Below are positions 8,062 to 16,690 of a DNA stretch of 64,000 nt, one piece after another. Both the position numbers and the translations under genes were made by a program. Location of the stretch: NCBI RefSeq assembly GCF_002162375.1, contig NZ_CP021425.1:4171001-4235000 (forward strand), given 5' to 3'. Positions within the stretch are counted from its first letter, which is position 1. Every line of letters starts with the position of its first letter. This DNA comes from Oleiphilus messinensis. GTDB lineage: Bacteria; Pseudomonadota; Gammaproteobacteria; Pseudomonadales; Oleiphilaceae. The notes under the pieces are model-generated. The model had not been told where the DNA came from, made no database searches, and saw only the letters and a program-made list of their open reading frames with translations.

Positions 8062-9945
8062 ATGTTTTTCGCAACATTTCAATCCGGGGAATCATCCCCC
8101 CTATGCATCAAAGACAACAAATCGATACTTAAGTCAATCAGTGGTAAAGGCGAGGTTGTCGAACAGACATGGTCGGATCGTCAGCTCCATATCCTTCAGG
8201 CCGTACCTGCATGGAAGGCGACCTCAGTTCCCAAGCTACCTATGAATGACGCTCAAGAATCTGTAATAGTGGTACTATGGGGCAGAATAGACAACCGAGA
8301 GGAATTGAGCCAACTACTTAACCGCCAATACCATAAAACCGAATTTCATGACGAACTATTGATTCGTCTGGCCTACAAAAAGTGGGGGGAAGCCAGCTGG
8401 AAAAGGCTAATCGGAGAATTTGCTTTTGTTTTATATGACCGAGATGAACGAAAATTGTTTGCCATCCGTGACCCTATTGGCAATAGACCGCTATTTTACC
8501 GTTTTATTTCAGGAGAGCTGACAATTTCGAGTAGCGTAAGCCCCTTCTTTCATACAAAACAGCATCCAGGAGATCCCGAACCCGAATGGATGGCCCGCTA
8601 TCTCATCGATATAAGCGCCGATCACCAAAGAACGCCCTGGAAATCAATCTACAAATTACCTCCCGGGCATGCTCTTTGTACTACAAACGAAACTCTTAAC
8701 ATCAACCGTTTCCATGATTTTACGGCACTTTCAAGTGAGAACGACTATGCATTTGACGACTGGGTACAGGCTTATGGCAGACTACTGGAAGAAGCCGTTC
8801 GCTGTAGATTACCCGCTTCGGGATTGATCGGATGCGAGAGCTCAGGTGGTCTTGATTCCTCAACGATTCTGGGTATGACGGCAGCCATAAAAGCGGATAC
8901 AACAGATGACATTCATGCATTCGGCTTGTCGACGATGAAGCAAGATCCACAATTCATCCTTGAAACCAGCCACTATCATGGAATTGTAAACAACCACATC
9001 CTGATACCTAAATATCGAGCGAATCAGGATGAAACGCTGAATTTGGCATTCCGAGCATCAGGTTATCCCATGGAAGTCGGGTATTGGCAACACTGCGAAT
9101 CGTTTTGCCGGATTTGCAATCAATTGAATATCCGTTTGCTGTTATCTGGTTTCGGTGGTGATGAAGTGGTCACCAGTACCGGGGAGGAACGGATTTTAGA
9201 GCTCATGCAAAACGGACAGTGGTGGCAACTGGTTTACTGTTTGGATAATAATCCGATTAAAGGGGTGCTCCGCGCCTTTAAAATCGGATTACACAACAAT
9301 TGGGGCAAGAAATGGCAGAACCCGGTAGTAAAGACTGTTGCAATGAAAAAGGACGCCAGTCAATATTTGATCTTGAACGCTGATGTGGCAAAAAAATGGG
9401 ACTTGCGATCAGACTATTTGCACTCCAATGATTTTGCAGTCCACCCGCAGTCAATCAATAACCGGAGCGTGGCGCACTTGACAGCGCCCTATTTATCTAC
9501 CCGACTGGAAAATTGCGCACTAATAGCCGCATACTATGGAATCGAATACAGTTGCCCACTGATTGATCAGCGATTGCTCGAGTTTTATCTGGCGACTCCA
9601 TCCAGCGAGAAATGGCATCGCGGCATCAACCGTTTTCTCCATCGGAGAGCAGTCGAGAAATTGCTTCCTCTCGAGGTCCAGTGGAAAAAGGATAAATCTA
9701 TGGGACCGGTTTTTAATGCCTCACAAAAACGAGAACTTAGACTTGAAGCTTGCGTCAACAAAGCGACACTGTTGCTGGATAGTCTTCACCCCGGCTTGGC
9801 TGAGTTGATTGATTCCCATCTATTACGGGAACAAGTTCGAGCTGTTCAACAAGGAATACGCAACAGAGTGCTATGTTACCGGTTTGTGCGAAACATTCGA
9901 AATTTGGATACACTTAACACCTGGTTGCAAGCATACTACTCGTAA
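8062..9945 (+). CDS. Asparagine synthetase-like protein (lasso cyclase, LasC/McjC-like)
   Basis: The 627-residue protein joins an N-terminal class II glutamine-amidotransferase-like domain (about 1-190) to an asparagine-synthetase domain with the ATP pyrophosphatase loop SSGGLDSS at residues 260-267. It begins MFFATF, so it lacks the Cys2 nucleophile of true AsnB and cannot use glutamine in the usual way. That loss, together with the PqqD, HPr-kinase and leader-bearing precursor genes next to it, is typical of lasso macrolactam cyclases, which adenylate an Asp or Glu side chain. It is the only forward gene in the middle of the island and is divergent from HPr-kinase copy 1. Ring-forming activity is inferred; an amide ligase of another kind is possible. 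Confidence 0.8.
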   Translation: MFFATFQSGESSPLCIKDNKSILKSISGKGEVVEQTWSDRQLHILQAVPAWKATSVPKLPMNDAQESVIVVLWGRIDNREELSQLLNRQYHKTEFHDELLIRLAYKKWGEASWKRLIGEFAFVLYDRDERKLFAIRDPIGNRPLFYRFISGELTISSSVSPFFHTKQHPGDPEPEWMARYLIDISADHQRTPWKSIYKLPPGHALCTTNETLNINRFHDFTALSSENDYAFDDWVQAYGRLLEEAVRCRLPASGLIGCESSGGLDSSTILGMTAAIKADTTDDIHAFGLSTMKQDPQFILETSHYHGIVNNHILIPKYRANQDETLNLAFRASGYPMEVGYWQHCESFCRICNQLNIRLLLSGFGGDEVVTSTGEERILELMQNGQWWQLVYCLDNNPIKGVLRAFKIGLHNNWGKKWQNPVVKTVAMKKDASQYLILNADVAKKWDLRSDYLHSNDFAVHPQSINNRSVAHLTAPYLSTRLENCALIAAYYGIEYSCPLIDQRLLEFYLATPSSEKWHRGINRFLHRRAVEKLLPLEVQWKKDKSMGPVFNASQKRELRLEACVNKATLLLDSLHPGLAELIDSHLLREQVRAVQQGIRNRVLCYRFVRNIRNLDTLNTWLQAYYS

Positions 9946-9996
9946 TTAATTGGAAGTAGTGCCCTTCCAGCTGACCAATGGTGATGATCCAGACTT

Positions 9997-10920
9997 TTAA
10001 GCCAGCGCCTCAATCCGGGACAATACCGGTTCCAGTGACCTCTCGATAGCATCAAGACACCACGGCCGGTGATAGCGGAACAGGGGAATAGATTGCGCAA
10101 TCTTAGCGCAGTGATCAAATTGATAGGGAAAGGTTCCAACATGGAGCGCAAATCTGATACGGTAAATATTTTTTACCAGCAGTGTTACCCCCTCTTTAGG
10201 TGACACTGGAGAAACATACGGTTTTCCTGCGGTTCGAGTTAAAAAAAATATGGCATGAAGCGGTCTAGGCGTTGCAACAAATTCATTTTTCAATTGACAA
10301 TGGTATTTACTAATACCTCTGGGATCTTTTACCAACTCAGCCGTATCATAATTGAAAAATGATGCTGTATCCTTCCATAACTTCAGGTAAGGTTGGCCAG
10401 GATGAAATTCATAATAGCCTGTGGAGCCGTCCTGCTCCAACACCCCTAGATCATCACTGATCAATTCCAGGTCTCGCTGAAATAACGCCGCTGCCAGAGT
10501 GGATTTACCCGCACCGGAATCACCTGCAAACGCATATGCACGCCTTTTGTATCCAACAGCACTGGCGTGCAGAGGCAACCTACACTTTTTATGTTGGATA
10601 ATTGCGAAAACACTGGAATATAGATACAGTCGAATTTCTGCTGGTGTTCCGCCCAAACCATTATCTATGATGACAACACGATCATTCAGACACAGGTAAC
10701 GCGCGATGTTTTCTTTTGTGAACTGGAAACCGGTCTCGCCGATTTGCAGTCTACGGGTTATGGGCACCCCCGATGTCAATACTTCCGGGACACAACCAGC
10801 AACTATACTTATGTCCGGCGTATCTGAAGGGGGTACCGGTTTTAGCTCCGGCAAGTCCATTTCAGAGGCTACCTTCAGTCCACCGATAACATAATGTCTC
10901 ATAACTGTGACGGAATCCAT
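9997..10920 (-). CDS. HPr kinase-like protein (lasso precursor kinase type, copy 2)
   Basis: This 307-residue protein has a clear P-loop, GDSGAGKST (about residues 133-141), followed by ELISDDLGVLE with both acidic residues (156-157) expected in active HPr-kinase-like enzymes. PadeK-type homologues in lasso clusters phosphorylate the hydroxyl of the precursor's last residue, and the precursor here ends in Ser. Its start overlaps the end of the ATP-grasp gene by 22 bases, so it belongs to the reverse-strand operon that carries the precursor and PqqD. It is likely the functional kinase of the pair. Substrate and site are inferred from family and context. Confidence 0.8.
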   Translation of the reverse strand: MDSVTVMRHYVIGGLKVASEMDLPELKPVPPSDTPDISIVAGCVPEVLTSGVPITRRLQIGETGFQFTKENIARYLCLNDRVVIIDNGLGGTPAEIRLYLYSSVFAIIQHKKCRLPLHASAVGYKRRAYAFAGDSGAGKSTLAAALFQRDLELISDDLGVLEQDGSTGYYEFHPGQPYLKLWKDTASFFNYDTAELVKDPRGISKYHCQLKNEFVATPRPLHAIFFLTRTAGKPYVSPVSPKEGVTLLVKNIYRIRFALHVGTFPYQFDHCAKIAQSIPLFRYHRPWCLDAIERSLEPVLSRIEALA

Positions 10921-12137
10921 GCTTCATTCAAAATGCCACCTTTGATTATCTGTGGAGTGACAACATCCCAATTGGTATTACCTTCTAACAACACCGGACC
11001 CGATTCCGATATAACAATATCCCAAGCAACACTAGCAAGATTGGCGACCAGTTTATGAGCGCTTAGGGCAATTTGTATCGATTCCTGCCAATATGGCAAC
11101 GCCCAAGTTGTCAACGAATCCAGATTTAGTAACACCGCACTCTCTTTACCGACCAAGGGTAACACCAGGGGTTGTAAAAAGCCGGTGCCCTCATCCACGG
11201 GGCAAACACCAAGGAAAGGGGTGTTTTCATGCTGATAAGGAATTTCCAGATAACAACAATAAACACTTCGATCGTTATTCGTTTGGACGGTTATCACTCT
11301 TAGAACAATGGTATCAAGAACATTAGTCAGGTGAGCCATTTCTGGATGATTATTTAGAAAAGGTTCAACAAGGTAATCCTCACGACTAAACTGACGTGTC
11401 AGAAATACTTCGGCAGCGTCACCGCCGAAAGACTCTCCGGCTAACGTGCTAACCTTGAAAGTTCCAAGTTTCCCATCGGTATTGATACAAAATGCACCAT
11501 TACCTGATGAGCCCCGATTGGGTTTGCAAAAAAGCGGCTGAGATGACAAGTTCAATAGGACTTGGTGGTTAATTTGACGACCACGATGAATATATAGCAA
11601 GGTTTCCACTACCGGGAGTCCAGCACCAAAAGCTTTTTGGGCAAACAAATATTTATTGCTTACCAAATCAACCTCGTCGGTTACATATCGCCCTTGATTG
11701 CACCACACGTGAAACGCCGGTAACTCCAGGTTGTACACGTAGCTCAGTATTTGCTTGCGTCGACCGGGAAGGTAGAATTTAAAATAGTAGTAGTTTATTG
11801 GCGGAACACTATAGTAAAGAACCAAGTAGAGCACACCCACCAGTTGTCTCAATATAGACAGCCCTGTCTCTTTTTGAATTTGCGGCCCCAAAAAACGAGT
11901 GATGGTAAAGCTTCTGCGCCAACCGGAAAAGCTAACCCACCGTACGAAATAAAATACATTCATAAACAATCGAACCATAGGGTGAATCTTGTTATAGTTC
12001 AAGAACAATAGCTTAAGGTGAATGCGAGAGTATTTCTCTTTCCATTCAAACAAATAATTACAGTAGATCAACCCCATGGGGTGTCGTTTCTCAACTATCC
12101 AGCGCCGCCACGCCAATTGCCACCTATGAAGGTGCAT
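10899..12137 (-). CDS. Sugar-transfer-associated ATP-grasp protein
   Basis: I take the ATG at 12137 as the start, giving 412 residues. A TTG at 12191 would overlap the precursor gene by 68 bases. The N-terminal third is basic and hydrophobic (SILRQLVGVLYLVLYYSVPP), as in the ATPgrasp_ST family. The C-terminal part carries FCKPNRGSSGNGAF (ATP-binding loop) and a late metal/ATP block, GPVLLEGNTNWD. ATP-grasp enzymes join a carboxylate to an amine or thiol through an acyl phosphate. Here it could add a residue or amine to the peptide, but members also occur in sugar-polymer loci. The chosen start overlaps the precursor stop by 14 bases, implying coupled translation. Confidence 0.7.
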   Translation of the reverse strand: MHLHRWQLAWRRWIVEKRHPMGLIYCNYLFEWKEKYSRIHLKLLFLNYNKIHPMVRLFMNVFYFVRWVSFSGWRRSFTITRFLGPQIQKETGLSILRQLVGVLYLVLYYSVPPINYYYFKFYLPGRRKQILSYVYNLELPAFHVWCNQGRYVTDEVDLVSNKYLFAQKAFGAGLPVVETLLYIHRGRQINHQVLLNLSSQPLFCKPNRGSSGNGAFCINTDGKLGTFKVSTLAGESFGGDAAEVFLTRQFSREDYLVEPFLNNHPEMAHLTNVLDTIVLRVITVQTNNDRSVYCCYLEIPYQHENTPFLGVCPVDEGTGFLQPLVLPLVGKESAVLLNLDSLTTWALPYWQESIQIALSAHKLVANLASVAWDIVISESGPVLLEGNTNWDVVTPQIIKGGILNEAWIPSQL

Positions 12138-12312
12138 TCGTCGCAGTACCACCCATCCCCTCAGCAGGAAGAGTACTTGACACTTTGCCAAAGGTTTCGC
12201 TTATGTCAAGCCGCTCTACTTTGGGAGCTTCAAAGGGCCGTTTTTCGTGGCTCTCTGAGCTAACAGAGCCGTTTTTCAGTGGTGTTGAGTTGAGCTTATC
12301 TTTGTCTTTCAT
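12124..12312 (-). CDS. Lasso-like RiPP precursor peptide
   Basis: The 62-residue peptide has a polar N-terminal half and a leader motif, FEAPKVERLDISETF. It aligns without gaps with the paeninodin-type lasso leader pattern YxxPxLxxLDVxxT, with Thr two residues before a Gly. The presumed core then runs from GKVSSTLPAE to a tail ending TATNAPS. It is rich in Ser and Thr and ends in Ser, the residue modified by lasso precursor kinases. AAGGA lies nine bases before the ATG. It sits between the pqqD-like gene and the ATP-grasp gene on the same strand. The acidic residue of the core is at position 10 if Gly is position 1, one beyond the usual 7-9, so the product may not be a standard lasso. Confidence 0.75.
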   Translation of the reverse strand: MKDKDKLNSTPLKNGSVSSESHEKRPFEAPKVERLDISETFGKVSSTLPAEGMGGTATNAPS

Positions 12313-12326
12313 CGCGACGATTCCTT

Positions 12327-12647
12327 CTAACCTAGGTTAACAAGTTCAAGCTTTTGCAATTCTTTCATAAAAGCATTTACGGTATGGCAACATGTATCCC
12401 TGTCAACATCAAATTCATCAAATATGATTTGGTAGAGATCCTTGACGAGTGTCGGGTTATCAATAATGTCCCATATTCTACTGGCAACCGCGTTCAAGCC
12501 ATAGTACTGCCCATTTTGAATTGACAATATGACAGTCTCACCTGACAAGTCTACAGACAGTAGTTGTGGATTTTTTTTGACTTTTTCTGCTCCGGTAATT
12601 TCATTGCCCAAAATATTTTCACCGGTACTGCTTTCAATAGTGTCCAT
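12327..12647 (-). CDS. PqqD family RiPP recognition protein (B1-like)
   Basis: The 106-residue protein carries the PqqD fold signature SVDLSGETVILSIQNGQYYGLNAVASRIWDII. The signature runs through residues 30-63 and ends in the Trp-Asp pair typical of the family. Such proteins are RiPP recognition elements: they bind the leader peptide and present it to the maturation enzymes. In lasso clusters this is the B1 function. It starts about 20 residues later than free-standing PqqD because of a polar N-terminal extension. It lies immediately upstream of the precursor gene (14 bases apart), which supports a dedicated pairing. No B2 leader-peptidase gene accompanies it. Confidence 0.85.
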   Translation of the reverse strand: MDTIESSTGENILGNEITGAEKVKKNPQLLSVDLSGETVILSIQNGQYYGLNAVASRIWDIIDNPTLVKDLYQIIFDEFDVDRDTCCHTVNAFMKELQKLELVNLG

Positions 12648-12668
12648 GATTGCCTTTTTTATTGTGAT

Positions 12669-13448
12669 TTATCGAATATCAAGATCATAATTCAGCCGGT
12701 TCAATAGATCGCCGGCAATCTTCTTGAGGAATAAAACCGTCTGATGCGAAACTTGATAAGCCTGTCGGTCTTGCTGATCCACGTCCGGCATGATTACGTT
12801 TTTCGTCCGGTTGGGGCGAATCACATTAGAAGGCGAAGTGCACAAAAAGCGGCCTATCTGATGTAGCGTATCCTCAAACTGATCGTCCAGACTCTCATAG
12901 CGAACAGCCATCACGGCCTCATTTTTTGATGCTATATCAAGCCAAGGGCCGACATGGTAATACCAGCGATGGAACATAGACGGCAATTGCTCCATATGGT
13001 ACCTCATACAGTAGCCCAAGGGCGGTGCTTTTATGAACGAATCAAAACTTAACCCTTTAGGACCTTCCACCCACCCGACTTTGTCGATCAAACGCCAATA
13101 GCTGCGCAGCGTATCAATAGGATGACGGTAGATATATAAAATTTTAAAATGAGACGTCAGCAAGTCAAGATTATCGTGAAAAAAAACCATCGGATGGTGT
13201 GACTTGATTACATTTTTCAGTCGGTAACCGGTCATCGTGGTAAAAAAATTTCTAATGTCGGCAGTAGAATAAAAGTTAACAGGAACTGATCCCCAATCGA
13301 AATTAAGCCATGGAAAAGCAGTATAATTGAAACAGTTTTCCAAGGAGTTCATCAGAAAGTGAGTCCCTGAACGCTCGTGGCTGACCACCAGGACACGGGG
13401 ACGTTGCACTTCATTGTCGCGAAATTCGGTTATCAGCTTAATATCCAT
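12669..13448 (-). CDS. Sulfotransferase family protein (RiPP island, ST3)
   Basis: The 259-residue protein contains the PAPS loop VVSHERSGTHFLMNSL (about residues 21-36) and the 3'-phosphate motif LYIYRHPIDTLRSYWRL near residue 110. It belongs to the Sulfotransfer_1-like group. It has no signal peptide or membrane helix. It lies 21 bases upstream of the pqqD-like gene and 15 bases downstream of ST4 on the same strand, so it is very likely cotranscribed with the precursor. This close linkage makes sulfation of the peptide, or of a group attached to it, a reasonable but unproven idea. Confidence 0.83.
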   Translation of the reverse strand: MDIKLITEFRDNEVQRPRVLVVSHERSGTHFLMNSLENCFNYTAFPWLNFDWGSVPVNFYSTADIRNFFTTMTGYRLKNVIKSHHPMVFFHDNLDLLTSHFKILYIYRHPIDTLRSYWRLIDKVGWVEGPKGLSFDSFIKAPPLGYCMRYHMEQLPSMFHRWYYHVGPWLDIASKNEAVMAVRYESLDDQFEDTLHQIGRFLCTSPSNVIRPNRTKNVIMPDVDQQDRQAYQVSHQTVLFLKKIAGDLLNRLNYDLDIR

Positions 13449-13463
13449 AGCACTTGCTTCATT

Positions 13464-14201
13464 TCAAAATTGATACTCAAACAAACTAATATCTTTATGA
13501 TAGTAGTTCGCAACAGCGCTCTTGGTTTCTTCGCTATAAAAGTTGCGGTAGTCTATCTCACCATTGAATTTAATTGACTCGTCCGGCTGAAGAATTCCTT
13601 TTTGTACCAATGCATTTTTTAAATGATCCTGCGCGGTGTTTTTCCGCTGAAGAACCGACTTACCTTCTACCCCTAATTTCCGCACTATGCTTGAAAAATT
13701 TTCGTCTAGATTCTCGTATCTGGCAATAAAATCAACACATTGTCGCCCCTCATCATCAAAGATAAACTTGTACTGCGGCAGTAGATGTCTTTTCTGGTCT
13801 AAAAAAGAATCTGCCTCACTTTTCCCTTTTTTACCTTTTTGTGGGTACTGACCAGGCATATTGCACGGGACATAATCCATCACAAATTCCCTAAAAGTGT
13901 AGACGCCGAGGTATCTGAAAAGATATTCAGACAAAAGTCGACTCCACGGATTTCTAACAAAAGCGAATTTAAAATAGCGTTCACATTGCCGTCGACTCAA
14001 GTACCCCAATGCCAAGTACTCTGACATGGTCAAGTGGGTTAAGCGCTGAGGACCGTGAGCAGGAACGTCATTGAATCCCAAAAGCAGATCGGCGCGGTTT
14101 TCCCAAGTAATACCGGACACGTCCAGAAAATAGTGCAAAATACTGGTGCCGCCTGTTTTCGGTATATGGACAAATACACATTCAAGATCGTGAGATATCA
14201 T
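13464..14201 (-). CDS. Sulfotransferase family 2 protein (RiPP island, ST4)
   Basis: This 245-residue protein begins with VFVHIPKTGGTSILHYFLD, the PAPS loop of the Sulfotransfer_2 family, whose known members act on carbohydrate. The 3'-phosphate motif FAFVRNPWSRLLSEYLFR follows at about residue 75. It ends with the family-type tail DISLFEYQF. A very similar ending (EITLFGYQF) is present in ST5, so the two are related. It starts three bases after the stop of the TPR glycosyltransferase gene. Known members sulfate sugars, which fits the two glycosyltransferases of this island. The actual substrate is unknown. Confidence 0.83.
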   Translation of the reverse strand: MISHDLECVFVHIPKTGGTSILHYFLDVSGITWENRADLLLGFNDVPAHGPQRLTHLTMSEYLALGYLSRRQCERYFKFAFVRNPWSRLLSEYLFRYLGVYTFREFVMDYVPCNMPGQYPQKGKKGKSEADSFLDQKRHLLPQYKFIFDDEGRQCVDFIARYENLDENFSSIVRKLGVEGKSVLQRKNTAQDHLKNALVQKGILQPDESIKFNGEIDYRNFYSEETKSAVANYYHKDISLFEYQF

Positions 14202-14204
14202 AGG

Positions 14205-15881
14205 CTATTTATAATTACTTAGCAGTTTAAGCTGTTTCACAATTTGAGTAACGGGAGTTTCCCAAGTGCCGGACTGTATTTGACGAAATAATTTAGTTTT
14301 GGGATACCACGGGGTTAAAGTCTCTGTCAGTCCCCATCGCCAGCAATTAACGTAGGGTAACAGCAAGTAGACCGGTTTACCCAGCGCACCTGCAAGGTGT
14401 GCAACCGCAGAGTCAATCGAAATGACAAGATCAACCCCTTTGATAATCGCTGCAGTATCGTAAAAGCTACTTATATAGGGTGAGGCATCAACTATTCCGG
14501 AACAGAACGGGTATTTTACCAAGTCTTGCTTGTGTTCGTTGACTGCCAAGCTAATGAACTGAACTCCATCGAGATCGAATATTGGCTTAAGCGCCGTCAA
14601 GTCGATGTGTCGGGGATAGATACCCGCTACATCATTGCCATGCCAAAACACGCCCACTTTAAGTCCGTCCGGTTTGATCAGTCCCGACAATTGGTTAATT
14701 TGAAAGATTACTTTCTCTTGAGCGACATGAAGATAGGGTCTGAATCCATTGCCTTCGGGGCAATCTTCAACTTCTTTTAAAAAAGACTCCATTGCAAACA
14801 TCTCCGTCAAACCGCTCAGAGTAAGCCAACGGTCAACTCGGTGAGTTACCGATTCCGTAACGAAATCATCTATAGCATGTTCTGCTGAGTCTTCTTTAAT
14901 TTCTATTTGACAGAGCGGACCGAAACTAAAGCGAAAAAGGTCGTGGAGTGCTGGGGAGCAGATTAAGGTAATATGTTGAGCTCTTTGTGCGAGTTCAGGA
15001 AGGTACCTTGAAAATTGGATCGCGTCACCGAAGCCTTGATCGGCAATAATGACAATCCTTTCATTCGCCAAAGGTTCGCCTTGCCAAAGGTTGTTTTTCT
15101 CAAACAATTGCCGCCCCCGTATGGACGGAGCAAGATGCTGATGCAGATTATAGCACTTCCATCCTGTTTGAAAGTGCCCATGAGCCAATAAGAACATTCC
15201 ATAACTGTGGGCTGCATCCCATTGCCAGGGGCGTAGACGATGTGCCAGTCCGTACCATTGTTGTGCCGACTCAAAATCCTTGGAGTAATATGCCAATTTA
15301 CCTTTGGTAAGTAGGGCTTGATGGTTAGAAGGATCAAGCTCCCATGCCTGCTCACTGAGCCGTGCGGCAGTAGCGTAAGCTCCTCCCTCCAACAAAACGC
15401 TCGCCTTTTTGGCGACGACTTCTGCACTTTCCGGTCGGCCCATTAAAGCGGTATCAAAATGTTCTAGTGCCAATTTTGGAAAACCTTGGAGGAGGCAAAG
15501 ATTGCCTAACCAGAATTGTGCTGCGGAGTGGTCTTCATTTTGACAAACCAAGTGTTCCAAAATTGCCCTCGCCATCGGCAGGAACGTGCTGCGGTATTGC
15601 ATCAAGTTAATGGCAATAAGCAGCAACGTTTCTTGATTGTCGGGATAATGCTGGAGCGTTTCATGCTTGAATAACGTTAAGGTCTCTTGAAGCAAGTGAG
15701 CTGCAAGGCGGTGATTTCCTGATAACATTTGCCAGTAGGCAAGTTGATTCCGGATGATTATGTTATCGGGAGACATATCACTCTGAAGGGTTAATTTCGT
15801 GATCTGTTGTTCCGGTGCTTGTAAGGGCGCTCCATAATATAAAAAATGTGCGACTCGGTTTTGCTCTTCATCAACTTTCAT
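14205..15881 (-). CDS. TPR-repeat glycosyltransferase-like protein (GT9-like C terminus)
   Basis: The 558-residue protein has an N-terminal half of tetratricopeptide repeats (roughly residues 60-245; for example SAAQFWLGNLCLLQGFPKLA and LDPSNHQALLTKGKLAYYSK). The C-terminal half resembles ADP-heptose:LPS heptosyltransferases, with IVIIADQGFGDAIQFSRYLP at the start and VDLVISIDSAVAHLAGALGK plus a PVYLLLPYVNCWRWG segment later. Such TPR-GT proteins often glycosylate proteins or act in polysaccharide assembly. It is the first gene of the reverse-strand operon leading to the precursor. It is divergent from ST5, and the shared promoter region is 15882-15968. Peptide glycosylation is an inference. 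Confidence 0.75.
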   Translation of the reverse strand: MKVDEEQNRVAHFLYYGAPLQAPEQQITKLTLQSDMSPDNIIIRNQLAYWQMLSGNHRLAAHLLQETLTLFKHETLQHYPDNQETLLLIAINLMQYRSTFLPMARAILEHLVCQNEDHSAAQFWLGNLCLLQGFPKLALEHFDTALMGRPESAEVVAKKASVLLEGGAYATAARLSEQAWELDPSNHQALLTKGKLAYYSKDFESAQQWYGLAHRLRPWQWDAAHSYGMFLLAHGHFQTGWKCYNLHQHLAPSIRGRQLFEKNNLWQGEPLANERIVIIADQGFGDAIQFSRYLPELAQRAQHITLICSPALHDLFRFSFGPLCQIEIKEDSAEHAIDDFVTESVTHRVDRWLTLSGLTEMFAMESFLKEVEDCPEGNGFRPYLHVAQEKVIFQINQLSGLIKPDGLKVGVFWHGNDVAGIYPRHIDLTALKPIFDLDGVQFISLAVNEHKQDLVKYPFCSGIVDASPYISSFYDTAAIIKGVDLVISIDSAVAHLAGALGKPVYLLLPYVNCWRWGLTETLTPWYPKTKLFRQIQSGTWETPVTQIVKQLKLLSNYK

Positions 15882-15968
15882 AGTGGAGTGGATTATATTT
15901 AAATATTAAACGAAATCGCAACGTGGATATGTTGTTCTTAATATTTGAGGTTTGAATTAAAAATCAGA

Positions 15969-16661
15969 ATGATAGTCTCTCATCAACATAAGTTTATTTT
16001 TATAAAAACTAGTAAAACTGCAGGCACATCATTTGAAATTGCCCTTTCTCAATTTTGCGGGAAAGCAGACATTTTGACGCCGATTCACCCCAAATCCGAT
16101 GATATTAGGGAGAGAATGGGTTATCGTAAGGCTCAAAACTATTTACTGCCCCAATCTCAGTACAGCTTTGAGGACTATGTCCAGCTTCACACCCGAGGAC
16201 TCAGTAAACATCAATACTACAACCATATGTCCGCCGGTGAAATAAAAGATCTATTGGGAGATGAAGTCTGGAACAGTTACTATAAATTCTGCTTCGAGAG
16301 GAATCCGTGGGATCGAGTCATATCCTTCTATTACTGGCGCTATCAAAGTACTCCGCGACCGACGATGCTTAGCTTTCTGTTGTCAGATGCCCCCCTGAAA
16401 CTTAAAAGGTTCGGATACGACCTCTACACAATCGATCGCAACATTGCCGTGGACGATATATATTGTTACGAAGATCTAAAAGAAGCTGCCGAAACCATAA
16501 GAAAGCGGTTGAAGCTACCGGGAAAGTTGCTTCTGCCACGAGCGAAATCCGGCTATAGGAAGGACACAAGACACTACAGTGATATTTTCAGCTTACGTGA
16601 AAAACAGATAATTTCAGATCTATTTTCTGAGGAAATAACACTGTTTGGCTATCAATTTTAA
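15969..16661 (+). CDS. Sulfotransferase family 2 protein (RiPP island, ST5)
   Basis: With the start at the ATG at 15969, the product is 230 residues. An in-frame start at 15945 would add eight residues. HKFIFIKTSKTAGTSFEIAL is the PAPS loop and FCFERNPWDRVISFYYWR the 3'-phosphate motif, both of the Sulfotransfer_2 type. The ending EITLFGYQF is close to that of ST4 (DISLFEYQF), suggesting a shared origin. It is divergent from the TPR glycosyltransferase and is followed 29 bases later by the GT8-like gene. A sugar substrate is likely from the family, and the acceptor is unknown. Confidence 0.83.
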   Translation: MIVSHQHKFIFIKTSKTAGTSFEIALSQFCGKADILTPIHPKSDDIRERMGYRKAQNYLLPQSQYSFEDYVQLHTRGLSKHQYYNHMSAGEIKDLLGDEVWNSYYKFCFERNPWDRVISFYYWRYQSTPRPTMLSFLLSDAPLKLKRFGYDLYTIDRNIAVDDIYCYEDLKEAAETIRKRLKLPGKLLLPRAKSGYRKDTRHYSDIFSLREKQIISDLFSEEITLFGYQF

Positions 16662-16690
16662 TTAGTCGAGCAGAACGGTATATCACGATA

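Noticed and set aside
9951-9969. TGGAAG/CTTCCA hairpin between convergent genes at 9.95 kb
   Set aside because: The stem is only six pairs with no T run, so it is too weak to call a terminator.
12328-12339. TAACCTAGGTTA palindrome before the precursor gene
   Set aside because: It covers the stop codon of the pqqD-like gene and is likely chance.
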